Shown: positions 51,645-61,054 of the stretch, one piece after another | Layout: every line of letters begins with the position of its first letter | Position numbering within the stretch: position 1 is the stretch's first letter | Origin: Chloroflexi bacterium 44-23 | GTDB taxonomy: Bacteria > Chloroflexota > Anaerolineae > Anaerolineales > Anaerolineaceae | DNA length: 64,000 bases | Assembly (NCBI GenBank): GCA_001899005.1 | Contig: MKUW01000019.1 | Location: 175,212-239,211, forward strand | Direction of reading: 5' to 3' | Made by a program: the position numbers and the translations under genes | Notes under the pieces: generated by a model | Databases searched by the model: none | Told to the model about the DNA's origin: nothing | Seen by the model: the letters and a program-made list of their open reading frames with translations, nothing else

Positions 51645-54600
51645 ACACGAATTCAAAAACATGCATGGCCGAACAGGAACTCAGTGATGAACAACGCACA
51701 CCGGCAAGTGAACGAAATCAGCGGGTCGTGCTGACCGCCGGGGCAGGCTCCGGTAAGACCCGCACCCTGGTGGCGCGCTATGTGGGATTACTGGCGGATG
51801 GATTCAAGCCGGATGAAGTGGTTGCAATCACGTTTACGGATAAAGCGGCCCGCGAAATGCGCGCTCGCATCCGCCTGGAGGTACAAAAAGAGAAAGATGT
51901 AGCTGTAGACGATCAGCTGCGCATTCAATGGCAGAACCTGGAACAGAAAATGGATGGCGCACGGATTGGCACCATTCACAGCCTGTGTGCCGAGATTTTG
52001 CGCAGCCATCCCGCTGCGGCAGGGTTGGACCCGGAGTTCAAGGTGCTGGACGAAGCCATGGCAATCGTGGAGCGTTTAAACGCCATTCAAACCGCCATGA
52101 GTGAAACGCTTAATGACAACGACCTGCGCGCATTGTATCGCTTGTTTAAGATTAATGCACTCAGTGATCTCTTAAAGGAAACTCTGGTATTGCGCCTGGA
52201 CACACATACCTGGTTAATTGATTCTTCCAAGGATGGGCAGCAATTGCTGCAAGAACAGCTAGAGGTGTGGTTTTCACCCGGGGATTGCCGTGAGATCGTT
52301 CTGGCCATCCTGGATCTTTCGGATGAATTTTTGCAGCAGGAGACAACCGTCAGCGGCTGCAATCAGGTGCTCGCTTTTCAGCAGGATTGGTACGCAATCG
52401 AGCAGCTGTATGCCGCAGGTGACTATTGGGGCTGTTTCAGCGCGCTGTCCGCCATCCGTAAAGCTCACCGCAAAGGGGTTGGCAGTAAATCAAGCCAATC
52501 CTATCAATTAATGACGGCTTGGTTCAATTATTATGATCAGAACTGGAAGCCGCTCTTCGGTGCTGATGCGGTTGATGCGGATCTTGAAGCGCTCTACTTC
52601 GCAGCCATCCCGGCCATTAAAAGGCTCATTCAACGCGCAGAAGAAGTTTACCTTGATAACTTGCGACGCCAACAGAGCCTCGATTTTGACGATCTGGAAC
52701 AAATGGCTTTATATGTGCTGCAAGTGCCCGAAATTGGTGCGATCTGGCAGCAGAAGGTGGCCGCCCTGCTGGTGGATGAATTTCAGGATACCAATGCCCG
52801 CCAGCAGCAAATTGTGGAAATTTTATGCGGCGCTCAAGCGGCCAAATTGTTTGTAGTGGGGGATGCACGCCAATCAATTTACCGCTTTCGCGGTGCGGAT
52901 GTTAGCATCTTTCGGAACCTGGAAGCTGCCACCCAGGCTATGGGCGGCCTGAAATTCAGCTTGGCGGAAACCTACCGCACCCATGCAACACTGCTGTCAG
53001 GAATCAATCACCTGCTTGGTGCAATGATGCAGGCTGGCATAGACGAAAGCAATCCGCACCTGGTGCCGTTCAGCGCGATGGTAACTAAAAAGAAAGCGCC
53101 AAAAGTGGAAATGAAGCCGCCTTTTATTGAAGTTCTGATTGGAGTGGGTCAAAATTCTGACCTGGGACGCCTGAATAGCGCAAATTTACTGGTTACCCGG
53201 CTGATCGAATTGAAAAAAAGTAATCCCGCGTTGCAATGGCAGGATATCGTCTTGCTGTTCCGTGCTTCCACTACCTTCATTTATTATGAGCGCGAACTGG
53301 AAAAAGCCGGCATTCCCTTTGTGACCGTAGCCGGACGAGGTTTCTATGACCGGCCCGAGATACGCGACCTACTCAACCTGTTAACAGCCCTGGCCGATCC
53401 CTGGGATGATCTCAGCCTGATCGGATTGTTACGTTCGCCCGCGGTGGCTATGAGCGATATTGGCATCACCAAGCTGCGCTGGTTGAATGGTGCCAGAAAA
53501 CCTGCGGCGCTCTTCCTGGCTCTACAAGGCGACCTGAGCGGACTTTCCAGCTTGGATCAGGCTGCCGCTGTCAGAGCGCGGGCATTATTTGCCACTTTTC
53601 AGCCGGTGATGGGACGCAAGCCGGTGGCTGAGATTTTGCAGCAGCTGGTGGTTTTTAGCCACTATCAGGCTATTTTGGCCGGCTCAACCGAACGCGCCTG
53701 GCGCAATGTTGAAAAGCTGCTGGCGGATAGCGCTGGAAACCGATATTTCAGCCTGCATGCCTATCTGGAATATGTGGCCCAGATGAACGATTCAGGCGCG
53801 CGTGAAGGCGAAGCGCCTGGTGAGGCCGAAGAAGCTGTGCGCCTGATGACAATTCATAAGGCCAAAGGGCTGGAGTTTCCGGTGGTAGTACTGGCCGACT
53901 TCGGGCGTAAACCCAATCTGCAAACCGGTCAATGGGTCCATTTAAGCGATAAAGGGGCTGCTTTCAAACCCGGTCGTCTGGATTACAAGCCGCTCGTCTG
54001 GCGTTTGCTGACCTGGCTGGACCAGGAACGGGAAAACGCAGAGGACCTGCGACTATTATACGTGGCTATGACGCGCTCAGAGGATATGCTGATTTTAAAC
54101 GGGCATGCCAGCATACGCAGAGGTTCGTATCTGATGGAGGGTTGGTTAAAAGACACCTGTCAGATTTTAGGGATTGATCTTGAGACAATCTTAGCAGAGG
54201 GTGGGGAACGTTTGGTCGATCTGCAGGATGACTGTCAGCTTCGGGTGCAAGTATGCGAAAATGCGAGGTCATTGGAAACGAAAACCAAATCTCAGCCAGA
54301 AATAGAGCGTCAAAACATATCTTCGCTGCTAGATCCGCTGGAAAATCTGGACTGGCTGGAGTCTGAGACTGCATTTCAATCGCCCGCTGATGATTTGCAG
54401 CCGCTGGTTGGTCATCTGCTGCACCGGGCTTTGCAAGACTGGTGGTTCCCGCACGATGAGCAAGATCGAATGATGCTGGTGAATTGGGCCTACCAGGAAG
54501 GTTATTATCACCATGAACAAGTTCTTCAAGCGGTGGAAGCGGTGATCAACTGTCTACAGCGTCTGGAGAAGAACTCACTTTTTAAAGAAATCGACGGGGC

Positions 54601-54889
54601 GGAATCTCGTTTGCATGAGGTGCCCTTCAGTACCGTGCAAGACGGTGTTTTATCTGCTGGGCGGATGGATTTATTATACAAGAGTGGGGGAAGCTGGCAT
54701 CTATTGGATTTCAAATCGGATAGGTTGGCGCAAATAACCAATCTACCCGCGGAAGTGCTCGTAGATTACCAGAACCAGTTACGGCGCTATGCACGTGCGA
54801 TACAGAATCACTTTGGTGAAATACCCTCAGCCAGAATCTGCTTCCTGAATGCAGGTGAACAATTGGAATTGGTGGAGGTAGCGTTGTAA
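51641..54889 (+). CDS. addA: AddA-like UvrD/Rep helicase-nuclease subunit
   Basis: A 1082-aa SF1A helicase and nuclease. Walker A TAGAGSGKTRTLVARYV (about residues 33-49), motif Ia ITFTDKAAREMRAR, Walker B ALLVDEFQDTN, motif III VGDARQSIYRFRGAD, motif V VRLMTIHKAKGLEFPVVVLADFG and motif VI LRLLYVAMTRSEDML. The C-terminal RecB nuclease motif is GRMDLLYKSGGSWHLLDFKSDR with catalytic Asp and Lys. With AddB it resects DNA ends for RecA. ATG 51641 has GGAGGAGG upstream and couples to addB; a longer open frame to 51590 lies inside addB. Confidence 0.93.
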   Translation: MNTNSKTCMAEQELSDEQRTPASERNQRVVLTAGAGSGKTRTLVARYVGLLADGFKPDEVVAITFTDKAAREMRARIRLEVQKEKDVAVDDQLRIQWQNLEQKMDGARIGTIHSLCAEILRSHPAAAGLDPEFKVLDEAMAIVERLNAIQTAMSETLNDNDLRALYRLFKINALSDLLKETLVLRLDTHTWLIDSSKDGQQLLQEQLEVWFSPGDCREIVLAILDLSDEFLQQETTVSGCNQVLAFQQDWYAIEQLYAAGDYWGCFSALSAIRKAHRKGVGSKSSQSYQLMTAWFNYYDQNWKPLFGADAVDADLEALYFAAIPAIKRLIQRAEEVYLDNLRRQQSLDFDDLEQMALYVLQVPEIGAIWQQKVAALLVDEFQDTNARQQQIVEILCGAQAAKLFVVGDARQSIYRFRGADVSIFRNLEAATQAMGGLKFSLAETYRTHATLLSGINHLLGAMMQAGIDESNPHLVPFSAMVTKKKAPKVEMKPPFIEVLIGVGQNSDLGRLNSANLLVTRLIELKKSNPALQWQDIVLLFRASTTFIYYERELEKAGIPFVTVAGRGFYDRPEIRDLLNLLTALADPWDDLSLIGLLRSPAVAMSDIGITKLRWLNGARKPAALFLALQGDLSGLSSLDQAAAVRARALFATFQPVMGRKPVAEILQQLVVFSHYQAILAGSTERAWRNVEKLLADSAGNRYFSLHAYLEYVAQMNDSGAREGEAPGEAEEAVRLMTIHKAKGLEFPVVVLADFGRKPNLQTGQWVHLSDKGAAFKPGRLDYKPLVWRLLTWLDQERENAEDLRLLYVAMTRSEDMLILNGHASIRRGSYLMEGWLKDTCQILGIDLETILAEGGERLVDLQDDCQLRVQVCENARSLETKTKSQPEIERQNISSLLDPLENLDWLESETAFQSPADDLQPLVGHLLHRALQDWWFPHDEQDRMMLVNWAYQEGYYHHEQVLQAVEAVINCLQRLEKNSLFKEIDGAESRLHEVPFSTVQDGVLSAGRMDLLYKSGGSWHLLDFKSDRLAQITNLPAEVLVDYQNQLRRYARAIQNHFGEIPSARICFLNAGEQLELVEVAL

Positions 54890-54909
54890 TTTCAGGGATT
54901 AATCCTGGA

Positions 54910-55725
54910 TCACTGCATGTGAATTACCGGAAGATCAAAGCTCCAGGGACCGGGTACAGCACCGACAACAACATCCTGTACCATTCCATAAACGATATTT
55001 TTTGGAATATTTTGGTCATTGCGGGTAATTTCCATGCTGAATGCGCCATTTACCTCATCGCAAGAAAATTCGATGCCTGCCTCTACAACACGTTGATCTC
55101 GCTGCGAGCGCCGTTGATATGCTTCACAAAAGCGACCTTCATCCGGGACGACATATCCAACGATATCCATCGTGAATTGCATGCTGGTTGCGTAAATAGG
55201 CGGGATATCCCAGTACTCCAAAATCAAGCAGCGACCTTGCTCAGGTGAAATTAGCGCTGGATGACCGTTTATGTAAAAATTGATCCAGATTCCTTCACTG
55301 GAAGTTAATGTGGAGGAACCGAAATCCATTGGATCCACTGCGTCAGGTGAAGAAATACATGTTTTTATATAGGCGCGTGAGTCATACAGGACGACATCTG
55401 AAACTTGCAACAACACGTCTTTAACAACCTGGCTTTGCGTGATTATCAAACTTTGACGAATTTCATCATTTAGCAGAGGTCCACGCCGAAAGTCGGTCAG
55501 TGCATCGAGACGTGGAGATTCTAGAGTTTCAAGAATAGCGCCCTTCGTTGGGAGAAGAGATGTTGGTGTTAAAACAGGTTGGCGCGAAGTTTGTGTGATT
55601 CCTATGCCGGATAAGTCAATGGACGCCTGCGCCGATCTTTGATTTGCCCAATTAAACGCAAAACCAAGTAAAAAAAGGATGGCGCCTGCCATCAAAAAGG
55701 TAAGTAAAGTGTATATTTTTTTCAT
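54910..55725 (-). CDS. hypothetical membrane-anchored extracytoplasmic protein
   Basis: 271 aa with an N-terminal helix (about residues 5-25) as signal anchor, a Ser/Thr/Pro linker, and a mature domain with several Cys (TCISSPDA, GRCLILEYW, GRFCEAY, FSCDE). These may form two disulfides outside the cell. The family is not recognised. It follows the DUF2690-like secreted protein on the same strand, so the two may be cotranscribed. Confidence 0.65.
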   Translation of the reverse strand: MKKIYTLLTFLMAGAILFLLGFAFNWANQRSAQASIDLSGIGITQTSRQPVLTPTSLLPTKGAILETLESPRLDALTDFRRGPLLNDEIRQSLIITQSQVVKDVLLQVSDVVLYDSRAYIKTCISSPDAVDPMDFGSSTLTSSEGIWINFYINGHPALISPEQGRCLILEYWDIPPIYATSMQFTMDIVGYVVPDEGRFCEAYQRRSQRDQRVVEAGIEFSCDEVNGAFSMEITRNDQNIPKNIVYGMVQDVVVGAVPGPWSFDLPVIHMQ

Positions 55726-55740
55726 AGCCTGCCTCTCTAT

Positions 55741-56230
55741 CTACCAAACAGATGTGCAATATGGACTCAGGTAAGGCTGGGAACCACCGATAGGCTGACT
55801 CAATTGATTTGTGCCTGTATTCCCACAACTCAGTGTATCGATAACGTTTACACCGTTGTCATTTCCAACCATCGGTGTAAAAACAGATACACCATAACCA
55901 ATTGGCGCTGCCGATTGTACCGATTGATAGTACATTTCGTAATATGTCCCCCCGTAACGCGTTGCACTGGCTGTCCAACGGGAAGCGGAATTCTTATTAG
56001 TCACACGTGTCCATTGCGCCTTACAGTAAAACTCGGACTGTCGTCTCTCAATCATTGCATAATTATAAGTATAAGATGCGCCGACACCGGTTGCATTGCA
56101 AGATGAGTCAGCGTATAACCCAGTACAATTATATCCGCTGCACATGGCTGCTTGGATGGTCTTAATAGGCAAAACCAAACCTGCAATAAAAAAACAAAAG
56201 CATAAAAATTATTCTCCAATATTTCTTCAT
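55741..56230 (-). CDS. secreted DUF2690/YjfA-like protein, frameshifted in its signal peptide
   Basis: The downstream frame (from about 56178) encodes a Cys-rich secreted domain: CSGYNCTGLYADSSCNATG, then IERRQSEFYCKAQWTRVTN, RWTASATRYGG and APIGYGVSVFTPMV. This resembles DUF2690 (YjfA) proteins. Its signal peptide is in another frame: ATG 56230 with a strong GAGGTGG ribosome site reads MKKYWRIIFMLLFFYC and soon stops. Removing one base from the 7-T run (top-strand A7 at 56188-56194) joins them into MKKYWRIIFMLLFFIAGLV... running to IQAAMC. This is either phase variation, a decayed gene or a sequencing error. Confidence 0.65.
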
Positions 56231-56561
56231 GATGATCCACCTCTTTTATGAAAAAAAATTAAAGAAAATTAAATTTATATTTGCTTACAAGTTTATTGTA
56301 ACACAACCTTTCCTTAACACAATAACAAATTTGTAAGGATATTTACTAATAATCTTTGTTCATTGATTGTGATTACAGCGGGAGAATCATAAATACGAAC
56401 CTACACCTTTTGTATTTACTTACTCTCAGTGTGTCTGTTGGGTGAGGCAGCGACATAGAGCAAGTTACGGTTTAATGGATTATGTTTGTTTCAATTAGCG
56501 GAGTTTTATATATGACCGCTACTGTAGGATTAGTAATCCTGGTAGTGCGAAAAAAACCCAC
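56231..56561. other. AT-rich divergent intergenic region
   Basis: Between the frameshifted secreted-protein gene and the HTH gene. It should hold the promoter for the minus-strand secreted genes; no repeat copy or RNA gene is seen. Confidence 0.35.
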
Positions 56562-56624
56562 TTGACAAAACCTATTTCCCGTTATAAACTATTTTTACCA
56601 CTGAAAATAATTTTTACGGTAAAA
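56562..56624 (+). promoter_or_regulatory. promoter and candidate operator of the HTH-MFS pair
   Basis: TTGACA (56562-56567) with TAAACT (56585-56590, spacer 17) or TATAAA (spacer 15). Downstream, ATTTTTAC occurs twice (56591 and about 56610), and TTTTACC (56593-56599) is inverted as GGTAAAA (56618-56624). Both are plausible binding sites for the regulator encoded next. Confidence 0.5.
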
Positions 56625-56636
56625 GAAAAGGTTGCG

Positions 56637-57254
56637 ATGGACGCTTCAAGACAGGAAGACACATTTGTAATTCGGGATTTGGAAACGCTGAAGGTAATTG
56701 CCGATCCGATCCGTAACCAGATATTGGATATTCTGGTTTTTACACCACAGAATACCAAAGAGGTGGCCGAAAAATTAGGGCTGGCTCCCAGCAAATTGTA
56801 TTACCACTTCAATATGTTGGAAAAATTCGGTTTGATCGAAGTCGTGGAGACTCGCCAGGTTTCCAACTTGATTGAAAAGTATTACAAGGCGAAGGCTGCC
56901 TACTTTATGGTCGACTCTGCGCTGCTTAACTTTGAAAGTTCGGAGGGCAAAGAAAACATGTATGCCCTGGTCGAATCGGTTATCATTACCACCCGCGAAG
57001 ATATATTACGCAGCCTGCAGGCGCGGACATTGCAGCTCGAACAGGGTGGCGAGAGCAAAAAACGCTCACTCATTTTGACTCGCAATTTGAGTAATTTAAA
57101 TGACGAAAAAGCGGATGAATTTTTTAAGCGTCTGAGCGATTTAATTGAAGAATTCTCCGACGCCGATACAAAAGATGCGGATGATCAAACCTTTGCGATG
57201 ACAATTGCCATGTATCCGAGCTTCTACTTCCGCGATCTGAAAGACGAAGATTGA
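56637..57254 (+). CDS. ArsR-like winged-helix transcriptional regulator
   Basis: 205 aa. The winged helix is at about residues 15-90: LKVIADPIRNQILDILVFTPQNTKEVAEKLGLAPSKLYYHFNMLEKFGLIEVVETRQV (helix-turn-helix and wing). The C-terminal half is helical, probably for dimerisation or ligand. No metal-binding Cys are seen. It likely represses itself and the MFS gene 100 bases downstream. ATG 56637 follows AAAGG; the open frame extending to 56562 would start inside the promoter. Confidence 0.85.
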   Translation: MDASRQEDTFVIRDLETLKVIADPIRNQILDILVFTPQNTKEVAEKLGLAPSKLYYHFNMLEKFGLIEVVETRQVSNLIEKYYKAKAAYFMVDSALLNFESSEGKENMYALVESVIITTREDILRSLQARTLQLEQGGESKKRSLILTRNLSNLNDEKADEFFKRLSDLIEEFSDADTKDADDQTFAMTIAMYPSFYFRDLKDED

Positions 57255-57353
57255 GCAATTAAGCTTTCGAAATAAGATTCTAATTTTAACCTTTGCAATG
57301 CCTGCCCGCGAGTGTAGGTCTCTTAACTGTTATTAATTTTTGGAGAATTTGAA

Positions 57354-58691
57354 ATGACAACAATTGAAACACCAAAAAATATGCGCACCTTTACCACCAT
57401 CTGGATTGGACAGTTGGTTTCCTTGCTGGGTTCAGGTTTGACCGGTTTTGCGTTAGGGGTCTGGATTTACAGTCAAACAGGGAAGGCAACCCCCTTTGCA
57501 ATGACCGTTCTGTTTAGCAGTCTGCCGCCGGTATTGTTAGGCCCGTGGGTTGGGTCGATTGCCGATCGTTATAGCCGCAAGAAAATCATTCTATTGGCTG
57601 ATAGCGGTGCGGCGCTGGTTACACTGGTTGCCTTAATCTTGCTGATGGCTGGAAAATTACAAATCTGGAATATCTATTTGATTGCCCTAGCGGGTTCCAC
57701 TTTTAGTGCCTTTCAAGAACCAGCTTTCTCTGCCTCGGTAGTGATGCTGGTTCCAAAGAAGGATTTGCAGCGTGCCAACGGAATGGCTCAAATGAGCAAC
57801 GCTCTGGGTAATTTAATCTCACCTATTTTGGGCGGTCTGCTTTTTGGATTGATTGGGCTGAAAGGTGTTATTCTGATTGATTTTATTACTTATTTTGCCG
57901 CCTTGTTTACCATGCTCTTTTCAGTCATACCCCAACCGCCGGTGCCGGAAGTTGTTGCAAAAGAGTCGAGCTGGAATAATGCCATGGCGGGTTGGCGCTT
58001 CTTGCGTATTCACAGTGGGTTGCTTGGCCTGGTTTTATTTTTTGCAGTTGTCAATTTTATGCTCAATTTTGCATCGGTGCTGACCGGACCTTTGGTGCTT
58101 TCCACTTCATCTTCTCAGGTGCTGGGCATCGTTTACTCAGTTAGCGGATTGGGGATGCTGGCAGGCAGCCTGGTTTTAAGCATTTGGGGAGGACCCAAGC
58201 GCAATAAGATCAGATTTATCCTTTCCTTGATTTTCTTGAATAGCATTGGTCTTGGTATGATCGGCTTGAGTTCCAATCCAATCTTGATCTCGGTCGGGTT
58301 CTTCATTATGCTGTTCTTTGTACCGATTGTTTCCGGCACCAATCAATCTATATTCCAGGTGAAGATCCCACCCGATTTGCAAGGGAGGGTATATGCCATG
58401 ATGAGTATGATCTCGCGCTCGATTATGCCGCTTGCGTTTCTAACCGCAGGCCCGTTGGCGGATTATGTTTTCGAGCCCATGATGCAGCCGGATGGCTTGT
58501 TGGCCAATAGTATCATTGCCGGGTTGATTGGCAGCGGCCCCGGGCGTGGGATAGGATTGCTGTTTTTAATCTGCATGCTGGGGGAAATGATCGCGATCGC
58601 CGTGGTTTGGGGCAATCGCAAGATTCGCAATATCGAAAATGACATGCCGGATGTTGTTTTCGAGGAGCTAGCCTTATCGACGGCGAATTAG
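57354..58691 (+). CDS. MFS transporter (drug efflux type)
   Basis: 445 aa, about twelve helices. MFS motif A is GSIADRYSRKKIILLADSG (between helices 2 and 3). Helices 5-6 read NALGNLISPILGGLLFGLIGLKGVILID, and NQSIFQVKIPPDLQGRVYAMMSMI starts the second bundle's late loop. It belongs to the MFS_3/enterobactin-exporter-like group typical of drug or lipopeptide efflux. Paired with the HTH gene upstream. GGAGAATTTG precedes the ATG. Confidence 0.9.
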   Translation: MTTIETPKNMRTFTTIWIGQLVSLLGSGLTGFALGVWIYSQTGKATPFAMTVLFSSLPPVLLGPWVGSIADRYSRKKIILLADSGAALVTLVALILLMAGKLQIWNIYLIALAGSTFSAFQEPAFSASVVMLVPKKDLQRANGMAQMSNALGNLISPILGGLLFGLIGLKGVILIDFITYFAALFTMLFSVIPQPPVPEVVAKESSWNNAMAGWRFLRIHSGLLGLVLFFAVVNFMLNFASVLTGPLVLSTSSSQVLGIVYSVSGLGMLAGSLVLSIWGGPKRNKIRFILSLIFLNSIGLGMIGLSSNPILISVGFFIMLFFVPIVSGTNQSIFQVKIPPDLQGRVYAMMSMISRSIMPLAFLTAGPLADYVFEPMMQPDGLLANSIIAGLIGSGPGRGIGLLFLICMLGEMIAIAVVWGNRKIRNIENDMPDVVFEELALSTAN

Positions 58692-58870
58692 CTGGAATAC
58701 TTTTTGATTGGATTGAGGATTTCTTTTATTCTAATTGGCGTGGTGATCGTAAATGTGTGTGATTCTTCAAACTGCTTACATGCCCTCTTCATAAGTTCTT
58801 CACATGTGTTCGCTATCCTATAGTCAGGTTGATCAACAACCCGATTAATAAGAACAAAGGAGAATAGTAA

Positions 58871-59371
58871 ATGAAAAAGAGTTTAATTGCAGTTGTAATA
58901 GCAGTTGTAGTAATTGGTGTGATCGGCGCAGCCGGAGCAGTCTATGCTCAGGCACCCGATCCGGGAACCTGGATACCAGGACAAGGCTTTGGAAACCGGG
59001 ACCAGATGCGCAACGAAGACGGCAGCGGTATCTACCATGAAGAAATGATGACCATTTTTTCGGAAGCCTTTGGTATCTCAATTGAAGATTTGCAGACACG
59101 CATAGAAGGCGGCGAGACCCTCATGCAGATAGCATTGGCAGAAGGTTTGAGCTTTGAAGAAGTCAAAGCCCTCTTACCTGCAGGTGTTCTTGAAATGCGA
59201 ACCATGCGCGCGCAAAATGGGCGTGGATTCATGCATAACAATGCGGATGGGGAATTCATGCCCGGCCCGCGAGGTGATGGAACCTGCTTGCAGGATGGAG
59301 AGTATGCTCCCCAATTCATGGGGCCACGTCATGGCCAGGGGATGAGCCGCGGCAGCGGTGGGCGCAACTAG
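58871..59371 (+). CDS. hypothetical secreted protein
   Basis: 166 aa with a signal peptide cleaved near AVYAQA (about residue 27). The mature part has a helical segment EEMMTIFSEAFGISIEDLQTRIEGGETLMQIALAEGLSFEEVKALLPAG. This repeat-like helix pattern is seen in sporulation/stress-type secreted proteins, with a Gly/Met/Arg-rich tail. Function unknown. AAAGGAGAATAG precedes the ATG. Confidence 0.75.
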   Translation: MKKSLIAVVIAVVVIGVIGAAGAVYAQAPDPGTWIPGQGFGNRDQMRNEDGSGIYHEEMMTIFSEAFGISIEDLQTRIEGGETLMQIALAEGLSFEEVKALLPAGVLEMRTMRAQNGRGFMHNNADGEFMPGPRGDGTCLQDGEYAPQFMGPRHGQGMSRGSGGRN

Positions 59372-59426
59372 GTGAAAGAATAAATCAAGTTATAAACAAT
59401 TTGTAACCCGAAATTTAGAAAAAGAC

Positions 59427-59455
59427 AAAAAACGCGGTGGAAGCCGCGTTTTTTG
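59427..59455. terminator. bidirectional terminator
   Basis: AAAACGCGG (59429-59437) pairs with CCGCGTTTT (59444-59452), with A and T tracts on both sides. It serves the secreted-protein gene and the convergent epimerase gene. Confidence 0.9.
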
Positions 59456-59461
59456 TGTTAA

Positions 59462-61054
59462 TTACTTCAAATCCCGATATGCGGTATCCGCCCCGGCGAT
59501 ATCCTGAATGCCATCTTCCTGATAGCGGTTTTCTTCATCGATAGCATGGTTGGGATACCAAACCTGTGCCAGAAAGGGGTTTTTCCTGGCTACTTCATCA
59601 TAATTCCAGGGGGGTTTAACACAGACCGGGCACCAATGGCCGGCTTTTAGGATGGTATATACTTTTGCATTAAATTGGTGCCCAAACGCACATTGCCATG
59701 TCAATAATCGGTACAGATCTCCATCCCAGGCATCGCTCAGACACAACCCTCCTCGAAAAGCTGCGGCTTGCTGCAAATCGTTTAATTCCAGGTGAGCTTT
59801 GCTTTCATCATAGCCGTGATCCAACTCAATGGCTGGATGATCTAATGCGACTACCTGGATTTTATCCCATCCTTTAGCGGTTTGCGTTGTGGCTTCTTTA
59901 TTAAAGAATGCAGAAATTCTTTGTTTGCTTTGTTCGAGAATCCAGTTTAATGGGGAATTACGGTGGTTTTCAGCCAGCGACCTAAGGCGTTGATACGTTA
60001 TTTTTTCAACCAGGGTACGCACTATGCGCGAATTGCGGGTAAGAAAAGATACGAATCGGAATTGTATGGACAAGCCATCTTTCAATTTCTCAATAAAAGC
60101 ATCAAAATCATCCCTCCAAAAATGGAGATATTCATTGAGTTTGTAGCTATCCGAAAAAAAATGTAAATGAAAATTTCTGCCTGCATACCAACCAGGTTCA
60201 CTGATTGCCCGGATCCCGGTTAGACCCAAAATTCCGTAAATGCGATCATAAAAAGTAATCGCATCGATACGCATTCCAGGCCCTCCGCCCATGTTATATA
60301 CTTTACGCCAGAAGTCGGAATCCTGTGGTATTGTAAGTGTGTTGAATAGACCCAGCCCGGCATCCCTATCAGAAATAGCTTCCATGAGTGTATTTAATGG
60401 CATGTGAAACATGATCGGATCTTCTAATGAGATCAATTTCTGAAAATTAGTGGGCATCAGAAACGTCATTCGCAAAGAAACCCAATACTGCAAATTAGAT
60501 TCAAGCACCAGACGCTCCCCTTCTGTCTTGGTAAGTGCGTAAAAATCAAAGATGGAAGGCTTTAATGGATCACCTACACGGCCAATATGAATACCAGGCA
60601 GACGATCGCCGGTTTCCGCGACGGTGCCGATGTGAACATAGCGAATGGTAGCGGCCCCATGCGGTTGTTCCTGGATGGCTCTTAATATATTTTTGACCGC
60701 GGTTACATTGACCGCTGTGGCTACCTCCGGGTAATAGTCCGCTTTGGGTGAAATATAGGCCATTGCGTTTAAAACCATATCAGCGCCCTGGATGGTTTCG
60801 CGCATATCCTTATAAGCGGCTCCATCACCCCACACGATTTTCAACCCGTTATTCTCGACGACGCCGCTGCTTTTGATGGGTTGTATGCCTGCTTTTAGTT
60901 CATAAGTGCGAAAAAGTTTCTTTTCAAATTTGTTTGGAAGCAATAGCAAAACAATCTCATACTGATCACGATGCTGCCATAATAGCTTAAACGTCTCAAA
61001 GCCAAGCGTGCCGGATGCCCCTAAAAGAACAACACGTTTTTTTGTTTTTTCCAT
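59462..61054 (-). CDS. NAD-dependent epimerase/dehydratase with C-terminal zinc-ribbon domain
   Basis: About 530 aa. Residues 1-330 are an extended-SDR Rossmann protein: VVLLGASGTLGFETFKLL (NAD loop), VLNAMAYISPKAD, HIGTVAETG and the catalytic-type YALTKTEGERLV (YxxxK). After about residue 380 comes a separate domain with WQCAFGHQFNAK and GHWCPVCVKPPWN (Cys-His...Cys-x-x-Cys), a zinc-ribbon-like site, and an acidic tail. The combination is not one I recognise. ATG 61054 has GAGG upstream. Confidence 0.8.
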   Translation of the reverse strand: MEKTKKRVVLLGASGTLGFETFKLLWQHRDQYEIVLLLLPNKFEKKLFRTYELKAGIQPIKSSGVVENNGLKIVWGDGAAYKDMRETIQGADMVLNAMAYISPKADYYPEVATAVNVTAVKNILRAIQEQPHGAATIRYVHIGTVAETGDRLPGIHIGRVGDPLKPSIFDFYALTKTEGERLVLESNLQYWVSLRMTFLMPTNFQKLISLEDPIMFHMPLNTLMEAISDRDAGLGLFNTLTIPQDSDFWRKVYNMGGGPGMRIDAITFYDRIYGILGLTGIRAISEPGWYAGRNFHLHFFSDSYKLNEYLHFWRDDFDAFIEKLKDGLSIQFRFVSFLTRNSRIVRTLVEKITYQRLRSLAENHRNSPLNWILEQSKQRISAFFNKEATTQTAKGWDKIQVVALDHPAIELDHGYDESKAHLELNDLQQAAAFRGGLCLSDAWDGDLYRLLTWQCAFGHQFNAKVYTILKAGHWCPVCVKPPWNYDEVARKNPFLAQVWYPNHAIDEENRYQEDGIQDIAGADTAYRDLK

